This document shows, in pieces, positions 63,201 to 64,000 of a stretch of 64,000 nt of DNA. A program made the translations under genes and the position numbers. The DNA is taken from NCBI GenBank assembly GCA_958295665.1, contig OY282558.1, forward strand, positions 44,268,389 through 44,332,388. The letters run 5' to 3'. Under the pieces are notes generated by a model. That model did no database searches and was not told where the DNA came from. It worked only from the letters and a program-made list of their open reading frames with translations. The stretch is from Tipula vernalis (taxonomy: Eukaryota; Arthropoda; Insecta; Diptera; Tipulidae). The stretch's first letter is position 1, and each line of letters opens with the position of its first letter.

Positions 63201-64000
63201 GTATATAATCATCGTTTAAAGCCGCCTTCTTTTTCGATAGACGCTCTTTCTTTCGCTTGCTCCTCAATCCAATTCCGCCATCGTCTGTTTCTTCACCTGA
63301 TTCATCTTCAGACATTTCCATTACGCTCTCATCATGGCCATATCTTTTGATTTGGGTACGCCTTCTGGGTTCAGATATGACTAATTCTTCTTTTTCATCC
63401 TTTTCTCCTACAGTCTGATCAATCTCAGCCTTCTTAGCCCATTTCTTCCAAAAATCTGGATCATCAATATTAATATCGGATCGATTGCCTGATGCTGCAA
63501 ATGAAGCTTTCGAAAAAGTTGATCCTTTTTCACTTTCCATTGTAATAATTTGTGTCCGGCGTTTTAAAATTGAATCAATATCTTCTTCACAGAATTTATC
63601 GCCTGCATTGTCATCGTCCATTATGGCACCATATGCACCCTTTTTTAAAAGATCTTCGATTTCCTTTTTCGAAAGTTGTCGATTTGAGCTACCACTACTC
63701 CCCTCTTTACTACCACATTGGGTCGTATTCATGCTTTGTAGAATAGCTTTATCAAGGCCTAATTTTAACGAAGCTTTGTCAAACATTTCCCTCTCATATG
63801 TATTTCTACACAAGAGACGATAAATTTTCACCATTTTCTGTTGCCCAATACGATGGCATCTGGCTTGAGCTTGTAAATCATTTTGCGGATTCCAATCACT
63901 GTCATAAATAATAACAGTATCTGCTGCTGTCAAATTAATTCCTAAACCACCCGCTTTGGTACACAGTAAAAATACAAATCGATCAGAATCCGGTTTCGAG
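48245..64000 (-). CDS. kis: Kismet / CHD7-family chromatin remodeller, 3' fourteen exons
   Basis: Exons: 63095-64000 (open at the right edge), 61599-61686, 61259-61412, 60969-61194, 60757-60846, 57567-57767, 56922-57064, 56697-56842, 54576-54902, 52592-54305, 52179-52534, 51864-52113, 51467-51713, 48245-51404. Every junction is in phase, giving roughly 2670 residues. The visible part starts in the SNF2 helicase C-lobe ([10 protein letters not shown], then QARCHRIGQ). It continues with the region after the helicase and a SANT/SLIDE-like block ([10 protein letters not shown], then [10 protein letters not shown]). After that come [16 protein letters not shown] and [19 protein letters not shown], characteristic of CHD6-9. 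The last exon has a BRK domain ([14 protein letters not shown], then [12 protein letters not shown]) and long Gln, Ser and Ala tracts. Kismet/CHD7 remodels nucleosomes at enhancers and promotes elongation. The start lies beyond the window. Confidence 0.95.
51101..51244 (-). repeat. Poly-glutamine-coding CAA/CAG tract in kismet
   Basis: In the last exon two runs of 33 and 13 Gln codons are separated by Leu-Ala. CAA and CAG are mixed, which limits slippage. Position: upstream of the BRK domain. It also produces artefactual poly-Cys and poly-Val frames on the opposite strand. Confidence 0.95.
54903..56696 (-). other. Kismet intron with a fold-back element
   Basis: A 1.79-kb AT-rich intron. It carries an inverted repeat at 55663-55816. 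No exon or nested gene is seen. Confidence 0.6.
55663..55816. repeat. Fold-back element in a kismet intron
   Basis: The left arm begins GGCTTTTTGTGAATTAG. The right arm, read inverted, begins GGCTATTTGTGAATTCG. Pairing continues through ATTCGAACGTGTTCGAGTC and CTTCGAA with few mismatches, for about 45 bp, around an AT-rich centre. It looks like a small MITE with repeated TTCGAA. Confidence 0.75.
57768..60756 (-). other. Large kismet intron, low complexity
   Basis: A 3-kb intron, very AT-rich, with A and T runs (about 57850-57868) and a (TA)n stretch near 60610-60650. No nested gene or exon is supported; the few short frames have no protein signature. Confidence 0.6.
61807..63048 (+). CDS. 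CCDC113: CCDC113/CFAP263-like coiled-coil axonemal protein, intronless, nested
   Basis: A single 413-codon exon lies on the plus strand inside a kismet intron (61687-63094, minus strand). Residues about 190-400 match the coiled-coil domain shared by CCDC113 and CCDC96: [20 protein letters not shown], then [20 protein letters not shown] and [19 protein letters not shown], then [11 protein letters not shown] and a basic C-terminus. The N-terminal 130 residues contain an acidic start and a Ser/Thr-rich linker. In protists and mammals CCDC113 with CCDC96 forms a complex near radial spoke 3 and the nexin-dynein regulatory complex of motile cilia and flagella. In an insect the expected site is the sperm flagellum. 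The frame is intact, with no stop or shift. The lack of introns suggests a retrocopy or an ancient single-exon form. CCDC96 is the main alternative. Confidence 0.8.
   Translation: MSIYPGKSLISESVALDDTDVSISEYLLPEIEPTKLFELITDFKNEADFAELESLLLLKFLKMVAPKTYDQLCKLFDKEVSVASVGHSDTSSKHSLNMKSMLRTKSESTTDDRTSERTTTSRGFQSVSASVYSFRVDQRINTNTKTTICINEIDVLNKLIKKNEIKSKQRLKTVSIDLDAIKISHSEIIETDFSFRDYVLLKGVDPITKKIPAERLLNFVKMWMKNGSTLIESMRLKTATLKQVYVAKKNLLAIKSELSGILRPVDFEQLTIQKRYLNKQIEEKNTQLIGLKDITGRMSLALATQKNVVLDSTKFLNQLKQKTEEAEQKIKALQIESGRVEIEIEQSKINFENLSQLVSNYRAPDAIEYALKKQEVRELSKTLKQLKRVEYIGKLRLENMKRKLRKKQQNKKK

Noticed and set aside
1..64000. CRISPR arrays, operons, tRNA or rRNA genes
   Set aside because: Introns and animal gene families exclude a prokaryote. 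No regularly spaced repeat array was seen, and no tRNA or rRNA sequence was recognised by eye.

Overview
The window is AT-rich eukaryotic nuclear DNA that looks like an insect genome. The genes are split by GT-AG introns, some only 63-75 nt long and others up to about 3 kb. The encoded proteins are animal chromatin, trafficking and signalling factors with insect-style low-complexity Gln/Asn/Ser tracts. An env-bearing gypsy-type element (errantivirus) makes an insect, possibly a dipteran, the best guess. No bacterial or plasmid features were seen. Exon joins were worked out by hand, and the reading phases close to whole codons in every multi-exon gene listed except the partial one at the left edge.

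Layout. (1) 1-1.2 kb: two exons of a possible WD40-type gene (minus strand) that runs off the left edge. (2) 1.86-5.6 kb: a decayed I/LOA-group non-LTR retrotransposon with APE endonuclease, RT, RNase H and a terminal zinc motif. (3) 7.0-7.5 kb: a 3' fragment of another non-LTR element. (4) 7.57-11.77 kb: a 5'-truncated gypsy/errantivirus with pol, an Env remnant, a polypurine tract and a complete 3' LTR. (5) 13.0-15.0 kb: a head-to-head pair, survivin/deterin (BIRC5) and Rab30, bracketed by two related fold-back elements. (6) 15.9-22.8 kb: CABIN1, complete in three coding exons. (7) 23.8-27.2 kb: a gene with an NRF1/EWG-like N-terminal domain, divergent from CABIN1. (8) 27.2-36.5 kb: a repeat-rich gap with two decayed non-LTR elements, a hairpin MITE inserted in one of them, and local duplications. 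(9) 36.5-40.4 kb: Pez/PTPN14-21, a FERM-PTP protein with an eroded catalytic signature. (10) 43.0-44.1 kb: a Penelope-like element tail with a GIY-YIG nuclease and a possible hammerhead-like motif. (11) 44.3-44.5 kb: a perfect 57-bp inverted repeat. (12) 44.9-45.7 kb: a CIB1-like EF-hand gene. (13) 48.2-64.0 kb: the 3' fourteen exons of kismet (CHD7-type remodeller) on the minus strand, with an intact intronless CCDC113/CFAP263-like axonemal gene nested antisense in one intron.

How it fits together. CABIN1 (H3.3 deposition) and kismet (nucleosome remodelling) act on chromatin. Survivin acts in mitosis, Rab30 in Golgi traffic, Pez in cortical and growth signalling, and CIB1 in calcium sensing. 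They look like independent housekeeping neighbours rather than a pathway cluster. I found no evidence of a wholly new system. The observations most worth a second look are the degenerate Pez active site, the nested axonemal gene, the NRF1-like gene, the perfect inverted repeat near CIB1, and the Penelope tail motif.
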